A stretch of DNA of 64,000 bases, taken from the NCBI GenBank assembly GCA_001429555.1, contig LMSR01000005.1, forward strand, positions 1 to 64,000, written 5' to 3'. This document shows positions 1 through 7,908 of the stretch, piece by piece. This DNA comes from Nocardioides sp. Soil797 (GTDB lineage Bacteria; Actinomycetota; Actinomycetes; Propionibacteriales; Nocardioidaceae). The stretch's first letter is position 1; the number at the start of each line of letters is the position of its first letter. The position numbers and the translations under genes were made by a program. The notes under the pieces were generated by a model. The model saw only the letters and a list, made by a program, of their open reading frames with translations. It was not told where the DNA came from and did not search any database.

Positions 1-213
1 GAGACACTGGGCCGCGCCCTGTTCGGCGAGTCTGAAGTCGAACGAGGCCTCGCGCTGATCCTCGCCGAACACCAACCGCCGATCGAGCGAGCCAACACCC
101 CGACGCCACAGGCGCAGAACCCCCCGACGCCACAGGCGCAGAGCACCCCGACGCCACAGGCACAGATCGTGCGAGTGGACTTCAACCTGACCTACGAACC
201 AGAAGCCAGCTGA
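1..213 (+). CDS. C-terminal end of an unknown protein (partial)
   Basis: The frame is open from the first base and ends at a TGA at 211-213, so only the last 70 residues are visible. They start with a short helical-looking stretch (LFGESEVERGLALILAEHQ) and continue into three 8-residue Thr/Pro/Gln repeats of the form xxPTPQAQ (residues 32-55), then a hydrophilic end. Codon use is GC-rich at third positions like its neighbours, which supports a real gene. The visible part is too short and low in complexity to name a family. The converging Lrp-type gene ends 80 nt downstream. Confidence 0.6.
   Translation, partial: ETLGRALFGESEVERGLALILAEHQPPIERANTPTPQAQNPPTPQAQSTPTPQAQIVRVDFNLTYEPEAS
94..165 (+). 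repeat. Three 24-nt tandem repeats in coding sequence
   Basis: Three consecutive 24-nt units (94-117, 118-141, 142-165) encode NTPTPQAQ, NPPTPQAQ and STPTPQAQ. Units differ at only a few bases, suggesting recent slippage expansion of a Pro/Gln-rich tail. Confidence 0.85.
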
Positions 214-293
214 GCCGCCTGAGCAGCCGGCGGCGCGCGCGGACGGACGGTTCGGAGGAGGACGACAACGAGGTGAAGCGGGGAGAGTGACCG

Positions 294-836
294 TCAGCGC
301 TTGTTCGGACCCAAGATCCCGGCGCCGTCGCGCACCTCGAAGACCAGCTGGGTCTCGGTCTGTCGGACGACGCGGTGGATGGTGACGTGCTTGAGCACCA
401 GGTCGCGCAGCGCTTCCGAGCTCTCGACGGCGACGTGCAGGTGGAAGTCGTCCTCACCGGCCACGTGGATCGCCTGTAGGACCCCGGGCGCCGACGTGAG
501 GTCGGCGTACAGCTTGTTCACGTGGGCCTGGTTGTGGCTGCCGAGCCTGACCTTGATGATCGCCTGGATCGGCCGGCCGAGAGAGGCCATGTCCAGTTGC
601 AGGGTGGAGCCGGTGACCACGCCACGGTCGCGCAGCTGCCGCACCCGGTAGGCACAGGTGGACTCGGCGAGACCGAGTCGGTTGGCCAGTGCCTTGTTGG
701 TGAGACGAGCGTCGGCGGAGAGCGCGCGCAGGATCTCGAGGTCGACCTCATCGAGGCCAGAGCTGTTCGACCTCCTGGCAGCCTGTGGTTTCGGCAAGAT
801 CGACACCGCTTTCTCGATGGGGATTGTGGAACTCAT
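294..836 (-). CDS. Lrp/AsnC family transcriptional regulator
   Basis: A 180-residue Lrp/AsnC regulator. The N-terminal winged helix-turn-helix starts at the family-typical 'LDEVDLEILRALSADAR' and continues through 'TNKALANRLGLAEST' and 'RVRQLRDRGVV'. The C-terminal RAM (ligand-binding, oligomerising) domain follows, with 'IIKVRLG', 'GVLQAIHVAGEDDFHLHVAV' and a final beta strand. The ATG at 834-836 was chosen; an in-frame TTG at 869 would add 11 residues. No clear ribosome-binding site precedes the ATG. The gene is divergent from the PLP enzyme at 911, an arrangement usual for local Lrp-type control of amino-acid metabolism, so the intergenic 837-910 probably holds the operator, although no clean palindrome is seen. 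Effector unknown. Confidence 0.9.
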   Translation of the reverse strand: MSSTIPIEKAVSILPKPQAARRSNSSGLDEVDLEILRALSADARLTNKALANRLGLAESTCAYRVRQLRDRGVVTGSTLQLDMASLGRPIQAIIKVRLGSHNQAHVNKLYADLTSAPGVLQAIHVAGEDDFHLHVAVESSEALRDLVLKHVTIHRVVRQTETQLVFEVRDGAGILGPNKR

Positions 837-910
837 CCAATCCAACGGTATTGACGGTGTCTTCAGCAATGCATCTGGCGAATCAAGAAGGAATTCACGA
901 CCATCGAGGC

Positions 911-2161
911 ATGTCCCTGCGCCCTGACTCCCTTGCCGTCCACTGTGGCCGTGACGATCTCACGGCCCTGGGTGTGCACGCGTTGCCGATCGACCTGTCG
1001 TCCACGAACCCGCTGCCCGACATCGAGCGGGGCGGCGACTCCTACGAGGCGATGGCCACCGGCGGCCACCCCCTGCCGGACGGCGGCAACGTCTATTCAC
1101 GCCTCTGGAACCCGACCGTGGCCCGCTTCGAGTCGGCCCTCGCCCAGATGGAGCACGCCGATGAGGCCGTGGCGTTCGCCTCCGGGATGGCGGCGATGAC
1201 CGCGGCGATCCTCGCCCACACCGGACAGAGCGGCAAGCGGCACGTGGTCGCCTGCCGCCCGCTCTACGGCGGCACCGACCACCTGCTCGACTCCGGGCTG
1301 CTCGGAGTCGAGGTCACGTTCTGCCACGAGCACGAGGTGGAGGCGGCGATCCGACCCGACACCGCCCTGGTGATCCTCGAGACACCGGCCAACCCGACGC
1401 TCGACCTGGTCGACATCCGCAACGTGGTGGCCCAGGCCGGCGACGTGCCGGTGCTGGTCGACAACACGTTCGCCACCCCGATCCTGCAGAATCCCGTCAC
1501 GCTCGGCGCCTCGATGTCGCTGCACTCGGCGACGAAGTACCTCGGCGGCCACGGCGACGTCACCGCCGGAGTGATCGCCTGCGGCAACGACACCGCGGCA
1601 GCGCTGCGCCGCGTGCGTGCGGTCACCGGTGGTCTGCTGCACCCGCTCGGCGCCTACCTGTTGCACCGTGGCCTGAGCACGCTGCCGATCCGGATCCGGG
1701 CCCAGCAGGCCTCCGCACAATGGTTGGCAACCTGGCTGGGCGAGCACCCGGCCGTCGAGGCCGTGCACTACCCGGGGGTCGACCGAGACACCCGCGGTCT
1801 GCTCGAGACCCAGATGCGCGGCACCGGTGCGATGGTGGCGATCACCCTGCGGGACGGATACGCCGCGGCAGAGTCGATGACGTCCTCCGTGCAGCTCTTC
1901 ACGCACGCCGTCTCACTCGGCGGCGTCGACTCACTGATCCAGCACCCAGCCGCGCTCACCCACCGGCCCGTGGCGCCCGACGCCCGACCGTCGGCCAGTC
2001 TGGTCCGGTTGTCGGTAGGTCTCGAGGACGTCGAGGACCTCAAGGCCGACCTCGACCGGGCGCTGCGGCGTACGCCGGTCAGTGCCGCTCAGACCTCGAT
2101 CAACAGGATGGCTCCGGTGGCGACGAGGACCAGCACCTTGGCCACCTCGAGCCCCACGTAG
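911..2161 (+). CDS. Cys/Met metabolism PLP-dependent enzyme (cystathionine/methionine gamma-lyase family)
   Basis: A 416-residue trans-sulfuration-family enzyme of the type that cleaves or exchanges the gamma or beta bond of sulfur amino acids. Family landmarks are 'NVYSRLWNPTV' near the N-terminus, the cofactor-phosphate region 'FASGMAAMTAAILA', 'YGGT', 'VILETPANPTLDLVDI', 'VLVDNTFATP' and the Schiff-base lysine in 'SATKYLGGHGDV'. Which reaction it performs (methionine gamma-lyase, cystathionine gamma-lyase or other) cannot be read from these motifs. ATG 911 was chosen because homologues start near the 'RPDSLAVHCG' segment; an ATG at 869 would add 14 residues. The family core ends at about 'DLDRALRR'; roughly 28 extra residues run into the converging gene (see findings). 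Divergent from the Lrp-type regulator. Confidence 0.9.
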   Translation: MSLRPDSLAVHCGRDDLTALGVHALPIDLSSTNPLPDIERGGDSYEAMATGGHPLPDGGNVYSRLWNPTVARFESALAQMEHADEAVAFASGMAAMTAAILAHTGQSGKRHVVACRPLYGGTDHLLDSGLLGVEVTFCHEHEVEAAIRPDTALVILETPANPTLDLVDIRNVVAQAGDVPVLVDNTFATPILQNPVTLGASMSLHSATKYLGGHGDVTAGVIACGNDTAAALRRVRAVTGGLLHPLGAYLLHRGLSTLPIRIRAQQASAQWLATWLGEHPAVEAVHYPGVDRDTRGLLETQMRGTGAMVAITLRDGYAAAESMTSSVQLFTHAVSLGGVDSLIQHPAALTHRPVAPDARPSASLVRLSVGLEDVEDLKADLDRALRRTPVSAAQTSINRMAPVATRTSTLATSSPT

Positions 2162-2517
2162 ACCCAGTGCATGTTGGAGCGGGGAACCTGTTGCCCGGCC
2201 AGCACCGCGTCACTGCGCTTGGTCAGTGAGGGGCGTACGCCGAACATCTGGATCAGCAGCACGATCGCTGCCAGGGCGGCGACGGCGAGCTTGCTGCCTT
2301 CCTCATGATCGATGAGCAGTGCCAGCAGCATCACTCCGGCGAGCACGCACTCGACCGTGTTCAGCGCGCGGAAGACCAAGCGACCGATGCCCAGACCGAG
2401 CGGGATCGTCACACCCGGAGCCCGAAACTTCAGGGGTGCCTCGATGAATGAGATGGCCAGCACCATGCCGAGCCAGACGAAGGTGGCGGCGATCGCGATC
2501 GCGTGTTCGGTGCTCAT
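2089..2517 (-). CDS. Small integral membrane protein, about four helices
   Basis: A 142-residue hydrophobic protein with four predicted transmembrane segments (about residues 5-25, 52-70, 76-92 and 122-140) and short polar loops. The first helix carries 'SFIEAPLKFRAPG', a pattern seen in uncharacterised actinobacterial membrane proteins, but I cannot name a function. ATG at 2515-2517 is preceded by AGGAG at suitable spacing. Its 3' end overlaps the converging PLP-enzyme gene by 73 nt. The MFS gene ends about 70 nt upstream on the same strand, so they could share a transcript. Confidence 0.8.
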   Translation of the reverse strand: MSTEHAIAIAATFVWLGMVLAISFIEAPLKFRAPGVTIPLGLGIGRLVFRALNTVECVLAGVMLLALLIDHEEGSKLAVAALAAIVLLIQMFGVRPSLTKRSDAVLAGQQVPRSNMHWVYVGLEVAKVLVLVATGAILLIEV

Positions 2518-2588
2518 CGGCGGCTCCTGTCTCGGGACTCGACAGCATTCTCCTCCACGACGACGCCGATCCGTGGAGGGTGGGGTCC

Positions 2589-3857
2589 TCAGCCGGTGCG
2601 GTTGACGGTCACGTCGCTGGCCCGACGGCCCGCTCGAGCCGACTGTGTGGCCAGCAACAACCCGAGGGAGATGACCTGAAGACCGGCGACCAACACCACC
2701 AACAGTCCAAGGTGGTTGCGGTAGAGCCCGCCCGACAGAGCCCCGCCGAGCAGCGCCGCGCCGCCTTGGAACGCCGCGAAGACGCCGTACGCCGTGGCCA
2801 GGGTCGTCGATGGCACGAGGTCCGCGACCAAGGCCTTGACGGTGGAGTCCTGGATGCCGGCGGCCAGTCCCCACACGGCGACGCCGGTCAGGACCAGGCC
2901 GAGGCTCCCGGCGAAGGAAAGGGCCGGCACGAACGCGATCAGCACCGGCAGCACGTAGAGCACCTTCGCGTGCCAGCGGTCGTAGGCGAAGCCGTTGACC
3001 AGGGCGGCGACCGCCTCGACTGCCATCGCCATCGCGTAGATCACCGGGACGACGGCGACGTGGGCAAGCCCGGCGTCGACGATGTGGAACGAGATCACCC
3101 CGAAGGTCATCAGGCCCAGGGTTCCGGCGGCGCAGGACGAGGCGAAGAGATAGAACGTCAGCGGCAGCCGGGCCGAGGAGGCCGGCGCGGCCGAGGAAGC
3201 CGGCGCGGCCGAGGTGTCGGCAGCGGGGGTTCCTGTGAACGTCGTACGCCGTCGCACCTGAGCCAGCAGCGCCAAGGAGATCGCGCCGGGGATCGCGAGC
3301 ACCGCGAACGCCAACCACACTCGCCCGGTGGCCGCGGCGACGGCCGCGATCAGCAAAGGCCCGGCGAAGGCACCGATCTGGTCGAGTGCCTTGTGTACGG
3401 CGAACCCGCGACCCCGGCCCACCGGCTTCGCCACCTGGGCCAGCAACGCCGACTTCGAAGGGGAACGGACTGCCTTGCCGGTGCGCTCGAGAAGGATCAA
3501 GGTGGTCGCGACGCTGAGTCCGGCGACACCCAGGAACGGCGTGATCGCCAACAGGGGCACGCAGATGGCGGTCATCGCGTAGCCGAAGAAGGTCAGCCCC
3601 CAGTAGTTCCCGGAGCGATCCGCCATCCGTCCGGTGACCAGTCGCAGGCCCAACGCGATGGCCTCACCGGCGCCGGTCACGATGCCGACAGTCAGTGCCG
3701 AGGCCCCCAACGAGCCGAGCAGTGGGCCCGCCATCGCGCGCATGCCCTCATAGACCATGTCGGCGGCGAGGCTGACGATCCCGAAGGCCATCACCGAGCG
3801 CCACGGACTCCAGGACACTGGACGCCCAGTTGCCTCGCGAGAGCCGTTCAGATCCAT
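2589..3857 (-). CDS. MFS transporter
   Basis: A 422-residue Major Facilitator Superfamily transporter with about 12 hydrophobic segments. The loop after helix 2 reads 'GRMADRSGNYWG', matching the MFS motif A position, and the middle loop is Ala/Ser/Pro-rich (about residues 210-230) with a short near-duplicate 'SAAPAS'. The C-terminal half contains 'GIQDSTVKALVADLVP', as in bacterial efflux-type MFS members. Substrate unknown. The ATG at 3855-3857 overlaps the stop of the upstream mannosyltransferase gene by 10 nt, implying translational coupling; an internal Met at about residue 23 is an alternative start. The 3' tail encodes a basic cytoplasmic end. Confidence 0.87.
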   Translation of the reverse strand: MDLNGSREATGRPVSWSPWRSVMAFGIVSLAADMVYEGMRAMAGPLLGSLGASALTVGIVTGAGEAIALGLRLVTGRMADRSGNYWGLTFFGYAMTAICVPLLAITPFLGVAGLSVATTLILLERTGKAVRSPSKSALLAQVAKPVGRGRGFAVHKALDQIGAFAGPLLIAAVAAATGRVWLAFAVLAIPGAISLALLAQVRRRTTFTGTPAADTSAAPASSAAPASSARLPLTFYLFASSCAAGTLGLMTFGVISFHIVDAGLAHVAVVPVIYAMAMAVEAVAALVNGFAYDRWHAKVLYVLPVLIAFVPALSFAGSLGLVLTGVAVWGLAAGIQDSTVKALVADLVPSTTLATAYGVFAAFQGGAALLGGALSGGLYRNHLGLLVVLVAGLQVISLGLLLATQSARAGRRASDVTVNRTG

Positions 3858-5500
3858 CGATGGAACCAGATCCGGTCCAGCCACTCCGACCGGGTCAGCA
3901 GTCCGTTGGTCCAGATCGGCCAGAACCAGGCGAAGTTCAGCAGGACCAGGATCACGAACGACCCGGTGATGATGGTGCCGATCGTTCTTCGCCGGGACGG
4001 TCCCTTGTCCGGGCCCAGTATCTCGCCGAGGGCGAGCGTGAGCGCGACGATCGTGAACGGCATGATCGCCGAGGCATAGAACGAGAAGATCGGTCGCTCG
4101 TCGAAGCGCTCCCACGGCAGCCACATGCTCAGGGCGCCCACGACGGCGAAGCCGTAGCGCCAGTCGCGTTTGCCGACCCACGCGATCAGTGCCCAGATCA
4201 GGGCCACGGCGCCGGCCCACCACAGCACCGGTGTGCCGAGCAGAACCACCTGGCGCAGGCAGGTGCTGTCGGCGGCCGCATCGCATCCCTGGTCGCCGGG
4301 TTTGATGTCGTTCTCGACGTTGACGCCGACCGGACGGTTGAGGATCAGCCACCCGGCCGGGTCGGACTGATAGGTGTGCGTGCTGCAGTTCAGGAAGTTG
4401 TCGTGGAAGATGTAGACGTCGTGGTGGTACCACGCCAGTGACCGAAGCGACTGGGTCAGCTCCCCGAAACCGGAGGCATCCTTCTCGTCGGCGGTCGACC
4501 ACTTCTTGCTGTCATCCAGGTTCGGCTTGCACTTGTCACCCATCGACACGAACTGGGTGTACTGCGACGAGGACATCGTGTCCTCGTAGCGATCGGCGTG
4601 CATCAGGAAGCCGGTCCACGACGCGACGTAGACCACGAACGCCACCACCACGAGATGGATGAAGGCCGGCACCCCGTCGACCAGGGCCGACCTCAGTCGG
4701 GCCCAACGGACGCCGAGCGCACGTCGCGCCCCGGCGTCCCAGAGCCAGACCATGATCCCGAAGACGGCCAATGCATAGATGCCACTCCACTTGGTGCCGA
4801 TCGCGAGGCCGAAGCAGATGCCTGCGACCAGGCGCCAGGGGCGGAACCACATGCCCCTGATCGGCCCCCACAGCGAGAGGTCGGGTGCATCGGCCAGACG
4901 CGCCATCCGCTCGCGGGTCCAGTCGCGGTCGACGACCAGCGCGGTGACCGCGGCCAGGATCCAGAAGGCGAGGAAGATGTCGAGCAGGGCCAGCCGTGAC
5001 AGGACCAGGTGCATCCCGTCCAGGCACAGCAACAGGCCGGCCACGCAGCCCAGCAGCGTCGAGCCGGTGAGCCGGCGTACCAAGCGGCACATCAGCAGGA
5101 TCATCAGCGCCCCGACGACGGCGGAGGCGATCCGCCAGCCGAACGGGTCCATCCCGAATGCCTTCTCGCCGAGCGCGATCATCCACTTGCCCACCGGTGG
5201 GTGGACGATCATCGACGGGTCGGAGCCGTCCCAGATGCCGTGCGTGTTGCCGGCAAGGATCTGGTCGTTGGCCTCGTCGACGTACTTGCCGGCGTAGCCG
5301 TGGTTGAGCATCGACCAGGCGTCCTTGGCGTAGTACGTCTCGTCGAACTCGAACTCCTTGGGAGTGCCGAGCTTCCAGACCCGCAGGAAGAACGCCAGCG
5401 CTGTCACGGAGAGCGCCGCCAGCCAGCCGATGAGGGGATCCTCCAGCCGGGCCAGCGGACGGAAGCGCTCCTTCACGCTGGGCAGGCGGGGGGTGGTCAC
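3848..5500 (-). CDS. pmt: Dolichyl/polyprenyl-phosphate-mannose-protein mannosyltransferase (GT39)
   Basis: A 550-residue polytopic enzyme that moves mannose from polyprenyl-phosphate-mannose to Ser/Thr of secreted proteins at the outer face of the membrane, the actinobacterial counterpart of yeast PMT and M. tuberculosis Rv1002c. Seen: the first helix, then 'EFEFDETYYAKDAWSM' containing the catalytic Asp-Glu pair, 'MIVHPPVGKWMI', several helices with 'LDGMHLVLSRLALLDIFLAFWIL', an extracytoplasmic loop with paired cysteines (about residues 310-400), and C-terminal helices with 'FDERPIFSFYASAIMPF'. The start is GTG (5498-5500) with no clear Shine-Dalgarno. It is divergent from rsmI, the same pairing as Rv1002c/Rv1003, and followed by an overlapping MFS gene. 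Confidence 0.95.
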   Translation of the reverse strand: MTTPRLPSVKERFRPLARLEDPLIGWLAALSVTALAFFLRVWKLGTPKEFEFDETYYAKDAWSMLNHGYAGKYVDEANDQILAGNTHGIWDGSDPSMIVHPPVGKWMIALGEKAFGMDPFGWRIASAVVGALMILLMCRLVRRLTGSTLLGCVAGLLLCLDGMHLVLSRLALLDIFLAFWILAAVTALVVDRDWTRERMARLADAPDLSLWGPIRGMWFRPWRLVAGICFGLAIGTKWSGIYALAVFGIMVWLWDAGARRALGVRWARLRSALVDGVPAFIHLVVVAFVVYVASWTGFLMHADRYEDTMSSSQYTQFVSMGDKCKPNLDDSKKWSTADEKDASGFGELTQSLRSLAWYHHDVYIFHDNFLNCSTHTYQSDPAGWLILNRPVGVNVENDIKPGDQGCDAAADSTCLRQVVLLGTPVLWWAGAVALIWALIAWVGKRDWRYGFAVVGALSMWLPWERFDERPIFSFYASAIMPFTIVALTLALGEILGPDKGPSRRRTIGTIITGSFVILVLLNFAWFWPIWTNGLLTRSEWLDRIWFHRWI

Positions 5501-5541
5501 GGGGAGACATGCTACGCAGCAGCGGATGACATGATCGCCAC

Positions 5542-6384
5542 GTGACCTCCCTCGAACCCGGCGTACTCGTTCTGGCGGCGACCCCGATCGGCCAGGTCGA
5601 CGATGCGCCGCCGAGGTTGGTCGCCGAGTTCTCCCGGGCCGACGTGGTCGCGGCCGAGGACACCCGGCGCCTGAAGCGGCTCACTTCCGAGCTCGGCGTG
5701 ACGCTGACCGGGCGCGTCGTCTCCTACTTCGAGGGCAACGAAGCCGCGCGTACGCCGACCCTGCTCGAGGCCCTGCTCGCCGGCGAGCGGGTGCTGCTGG
5801 TCACCGACGCCGGGATGCCGAGCGTCTCAGATCCGGGGTACCGCCTGGTGGCCGCCGCGGTCAAGCACGACGTGAGGGTGACCGCGGTGCCGGGGCCGAG
5901 CGCCGTCCTCACCGCGCTCGCGGTCTCCGGGTTGCCGGTCGACAGGTTCTGCTTCGAGGGGTTCCTGCCACGCAAGGCGGGGGAGCGCGCCCGGCGCCTG
6001 GCCGACCTCGCCGACGAGCAGCGCACGATGGTGTTCTTCGAGGCGCCGCACCGCACCGAGGTGGCCCTGGCCGCGATCGCCGATGCGTTCGGCGACGACC
6101 GGCCGGGGGCCGTCTGCCGGGAGCTGACCAAGACCTACGAGGAAGTACGCCGCGGTGGCGTGCGCGAGCTGGCCGAGTGGGCGGCCGACGGGATCCGTGG
6201 AGAGGTCACCATCGTGGTCCAGGGAGCACCCGCGGCGGCGAAGCTGGCGCACGACCCGGAGGTCTGGCGGGCAGCGGTGGCCGAGCTCGAGTCGGAGGGC
6301 GAGTCCCGCAAGGACGCGATCCTGGCGGTGGCGAAGCGGGCCGGTGTTCCGAAGCGTGAGGTCTACGACGCCGTCCACCGGTGA
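5542..6384 (+). CDS. rsmI: 16S rRNA (cytidine1402-2'-O)-methyltransferase RsmI
   Basis: A 280-residue SAM-dependent tetrapyrrole-methylase-fold enzyme that 2'-O-methylates C1402 of 16S rRNA in the decoding centre. Seen in order: 'LVLAATPIGQVDDAPPRL'-type N-terminus, 'DVVAAEDTRRLKRL', 'VTDAGMPSVSDPGYRLV', 'VPGPSAVLTALAVSGLP', 'FEGFLPRK', 'VFFEAPHR' and 'CRELTKTYEEV', all RsmI signatures. The length is normal. GTG at 5542 is the start, 41 nt from the divergent mannosyltransferase GTG. A short hairpin follows the stop codon and overlaps the converging gene. Confidence 0.96.
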   Translation: MTSLEPGVLVLAATPIGQVDDAPPRLVAEFSRADVVAAEDTRRLKRLTSELGVTLTGRVVSYFEGNEAARTPTLLEALLAGERVLLVTDAGMPSVSDPGYRLVAAAVKHDVRVTAVPGPSAVLTALAVSGLPVDRFCFEGFLPRKAGERARRLADLADEQRTMVFFEAPHRTEVALAAIADAFGDDRPGAVCRELTKTYEEVRRGGVRELAEWAADGIRGEVTIVVQGAPAAAKLAHDPEVWRAAVAELESEGESRKDAILAVAKRAGVPKREVYDAVHR

Positions 6385-6403
6385 GTGAGTCGGTCTGACT
6401 CAC
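6385..6403. terminator. Short bidirectional hairpin
   Basis: GTGAGTC (6385-6391) pairs with GACTCAC (6397-6403) across a 5-nt loop, directly after the rsmI stop and overlapping the stop of the converging gene. Probable shared terminator for a convergent pair. Confidence 0.5.
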
Positions 6404-7203
6404 CTGCCCAGCAGCACGGCCCTGGCCTCGACCACTCTGAGGTTGACCGGGTTGCCGGTCGCGGTGACGGTGCCGTCGACGTCGAGCCAAGGGCCGCCGT
6501 TGACCCGGTAGCGCGCCGAGTACGTCGTGTCGACGCTGACCGGGATGGCGTCACCGGTGTGTTCGTACTGGTGGGAGATGTAGCGCTCCATCGGGATCGA
6601 CTTGGCGTATGCAATGCCCGGTGACGTGGTCGTCTGCGTGGTGCCGTCGCCGTGGTGCCAGAGGAACGAGGCAGGGGTGATGTCGAGCTCGATCCTGCTC
6701 CCGAGAAGTGTCACGGATCGTCGGAATGGCTCGGCCTCGGTGTGGAAGAGCGTGTCGAAGTTGACCAGCGTCTTGTGGCCCGGCGGTTGGATGAGCACCT
6801 CTGCCTTCGGCAGGGGGATTCGTCGGAAGGCGCGCAGGACGATCGTTCTCGTGATCACTGCTCGATCACCGGGTCCGGCGGCTGGTGTGCAGGTACCCAG
6901 CCGCCAGTTGCCGTTGAGACGGCGCACGAGCATTTGCCCGCCGGTCGTCGAGTCGGTCGAAGGCACACAGGTGATGTCCAGAGTGCAGCCCGACGGATCG
7001 GCCCGCGTGCACGTCGTCGTTGTCGCTGGGTCTGCGGAATCAGGGGTTCCCGACCCGGGGTGTCCCGTTTCTGTTCCGGCATCTGTGGTCGTGGTCTTGG
7101 TGAAGGAAGCGTTGAGATCATTTCTGCCCGGGTCGACGTCGCCGCTGTCGCTGGTGACGGTGAAGGCCAACGTCAGCAGTCCGAGTGCGAGCTGCTTGAT
7201 CAT
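6400..7203 (-). CDS. Secreted PKD-like domain protein of unknown function
   Basis: A 267-residue protein with an N-terminal signal peptide (MIKQLALGLLTLAFTVTS), a low-complexity Thr/Asp-rich stretch (about residues 20-70) containing three cysteines, and a C-terminal part that reads like a PKD/immunoglobulin-like domain ('SFLWHHGDGTTQTTTSPG', 'YEHTGDAIPVSVDTTYSARYRV'). The motif 'W.HGDG.' with a later 'H.Y...G' is characteristic of PKD domains. Its ATG (7201-7203) overlaps the upstream lipoprotein stop as ATGA, so the two are translated as a pair and probably work together at the cell surface. Function unknown. Confidence 0.75.
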   Translation of the reverse strand: MIKQLALGLLTLAFTVTSDSGDVDPGRNDLNASFTKTTTTDAGTETGHPGSGTPDSADPATTTTCTRADPSGCTLDITCVPSTDSTTGGQMLVRRLNGNWRLGTCTPAAGPGDRAVITRTIVLRAFRRIPLPKAEVLIQPPGHKTLVNFDTLFHTEAEPFRRSVTLLGSRIELDITPASFLWHHGDGTTQTTTSPGIAYAKSIPMERYISHQYEHTGDAIPVSVDTTYSARYRVNGGPWLDVDGTVTATGNPVNLRVVEARAVLLGR

Positions 7204-7787
7204 TCGATGATGTCCAACCGCCACATGCGCCACTCACCCTCGACGGGAGCCAGGATGGCGCGCATCGGAGTTTCCATTCTGGGTTGGGTGTCGACCCCGT
7301 CTCCCTTTGAGTCGTACAAAACCCTCTCTTCCTGGATGGTCTTGAGCAGGAGTGACTTGCGGCCTCCGGGTTGGGCCGGTCCTCGGAGGGATTTGGCAAC
7401 TCTCCACCCTTCGGTTTCGTAGCTCCCTCCCTTCCGATAGGTGCCTCCGATCAATCGGACGAGGTTGGTGCAGGTTTCACACTTCTCCGTGGCCAATTGC
7501 CTGAGCGGCGTGGTGTCGCCGGACTCCATCGCGTCACTGAGCGTCTCGAAGTAGAACCTCACGAACGCCTTGGCGCTGGCCTCGTCCGTGCCCTGGGCAT
7601 CGGGAGGGATGGTCGGGCCGGTGTCTGTGGGGCTGGGGTCTTCGGAAGAAGGTGAAGTCGACGGGGTGGAGCTCGATGTGTCCGAGGCGGTCGACTCGGG
7701 CTCGTCCGAGCCGCCGTCGTTGCAGGCAGCCAGAGGGATCAGCAGTAGCAGGGACGCCAGCGTGGCTGTTGCGATGCGAAGCCGCAT
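7200..7787 (-). CDS. DUF6318-like lipoprotein
   Basis: A 195-residue lipoprotein: basic N-terminus, hydrophobic stretch and lipobox 'LIPLAAC' (Cys about residue 22), then a long Ser/Thr/Asp/Pro linker (about residues 25-65), then a globular part with 'SAKAFVRFYFETLSDAMESGDTTPLRQLA', a CETC cysteine pair and 'YRKGGSYETEGWRV', resembling the DUF6318 family found in Nocardioidaceae and other actinobacteria. Biochemical role unknown. ATG at 7785-7787 is preceded by a GGAAAGG element. First gene of a two-gene unit with the PKD-like protein. In M. tuberculosis this position between rsmI and tatD holds metG, absent here. Confidence 0.8.
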   Translation of the reverse strand: MRLRIATATLASLLLLIPLAACNDGGSDEPESTASDTSSSTPSTSPSSEDPSPTDTGPTIPPDAQGTDEASAKAFVRFYFETLSDAMESGDTTPLRQLATEKCETCTNLVRLIGGTYRKGGSYETEGWRVAKSLRGPAQPGGRKSLLLKTIQEERVLYDSKGDGVDTQPRMETPMRAILAPVEGEWRMWRLDIIE

Positions 7788-7896
7788 GCTCTGACCTTTC
7801 CGAGATGCCGCCCCGAGTGGCGACCGCCATCACCTTAGATCGATCCCGCAGCAGGAGGAAGGGGCTCCGTTCGCTCCTGTGGACAAGGTGCCCCCG

Positions 7897-7902
7897 TAGG
7901 CT
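7897..7902 (+). promoter_or_regulatory. -10 element of tatD (leaderless)
   Basis: TAGGCT lies 6 nt before the tatD GTG, the spacing expected when transcription starts at the start codon. No good -35 hexamer is visible. Confidence 0.55.
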
Positions 7903-7908
7903 GAAATC

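Noticed and set aside
2448..4079. A 543-codon plus-strand open frame opposite the MFS and mannosyltransferase genes
   Set aside because: Gln/Arg/Gly-rich, no motifs, and covers transporter helices on the opposite strand; a shadow frame.
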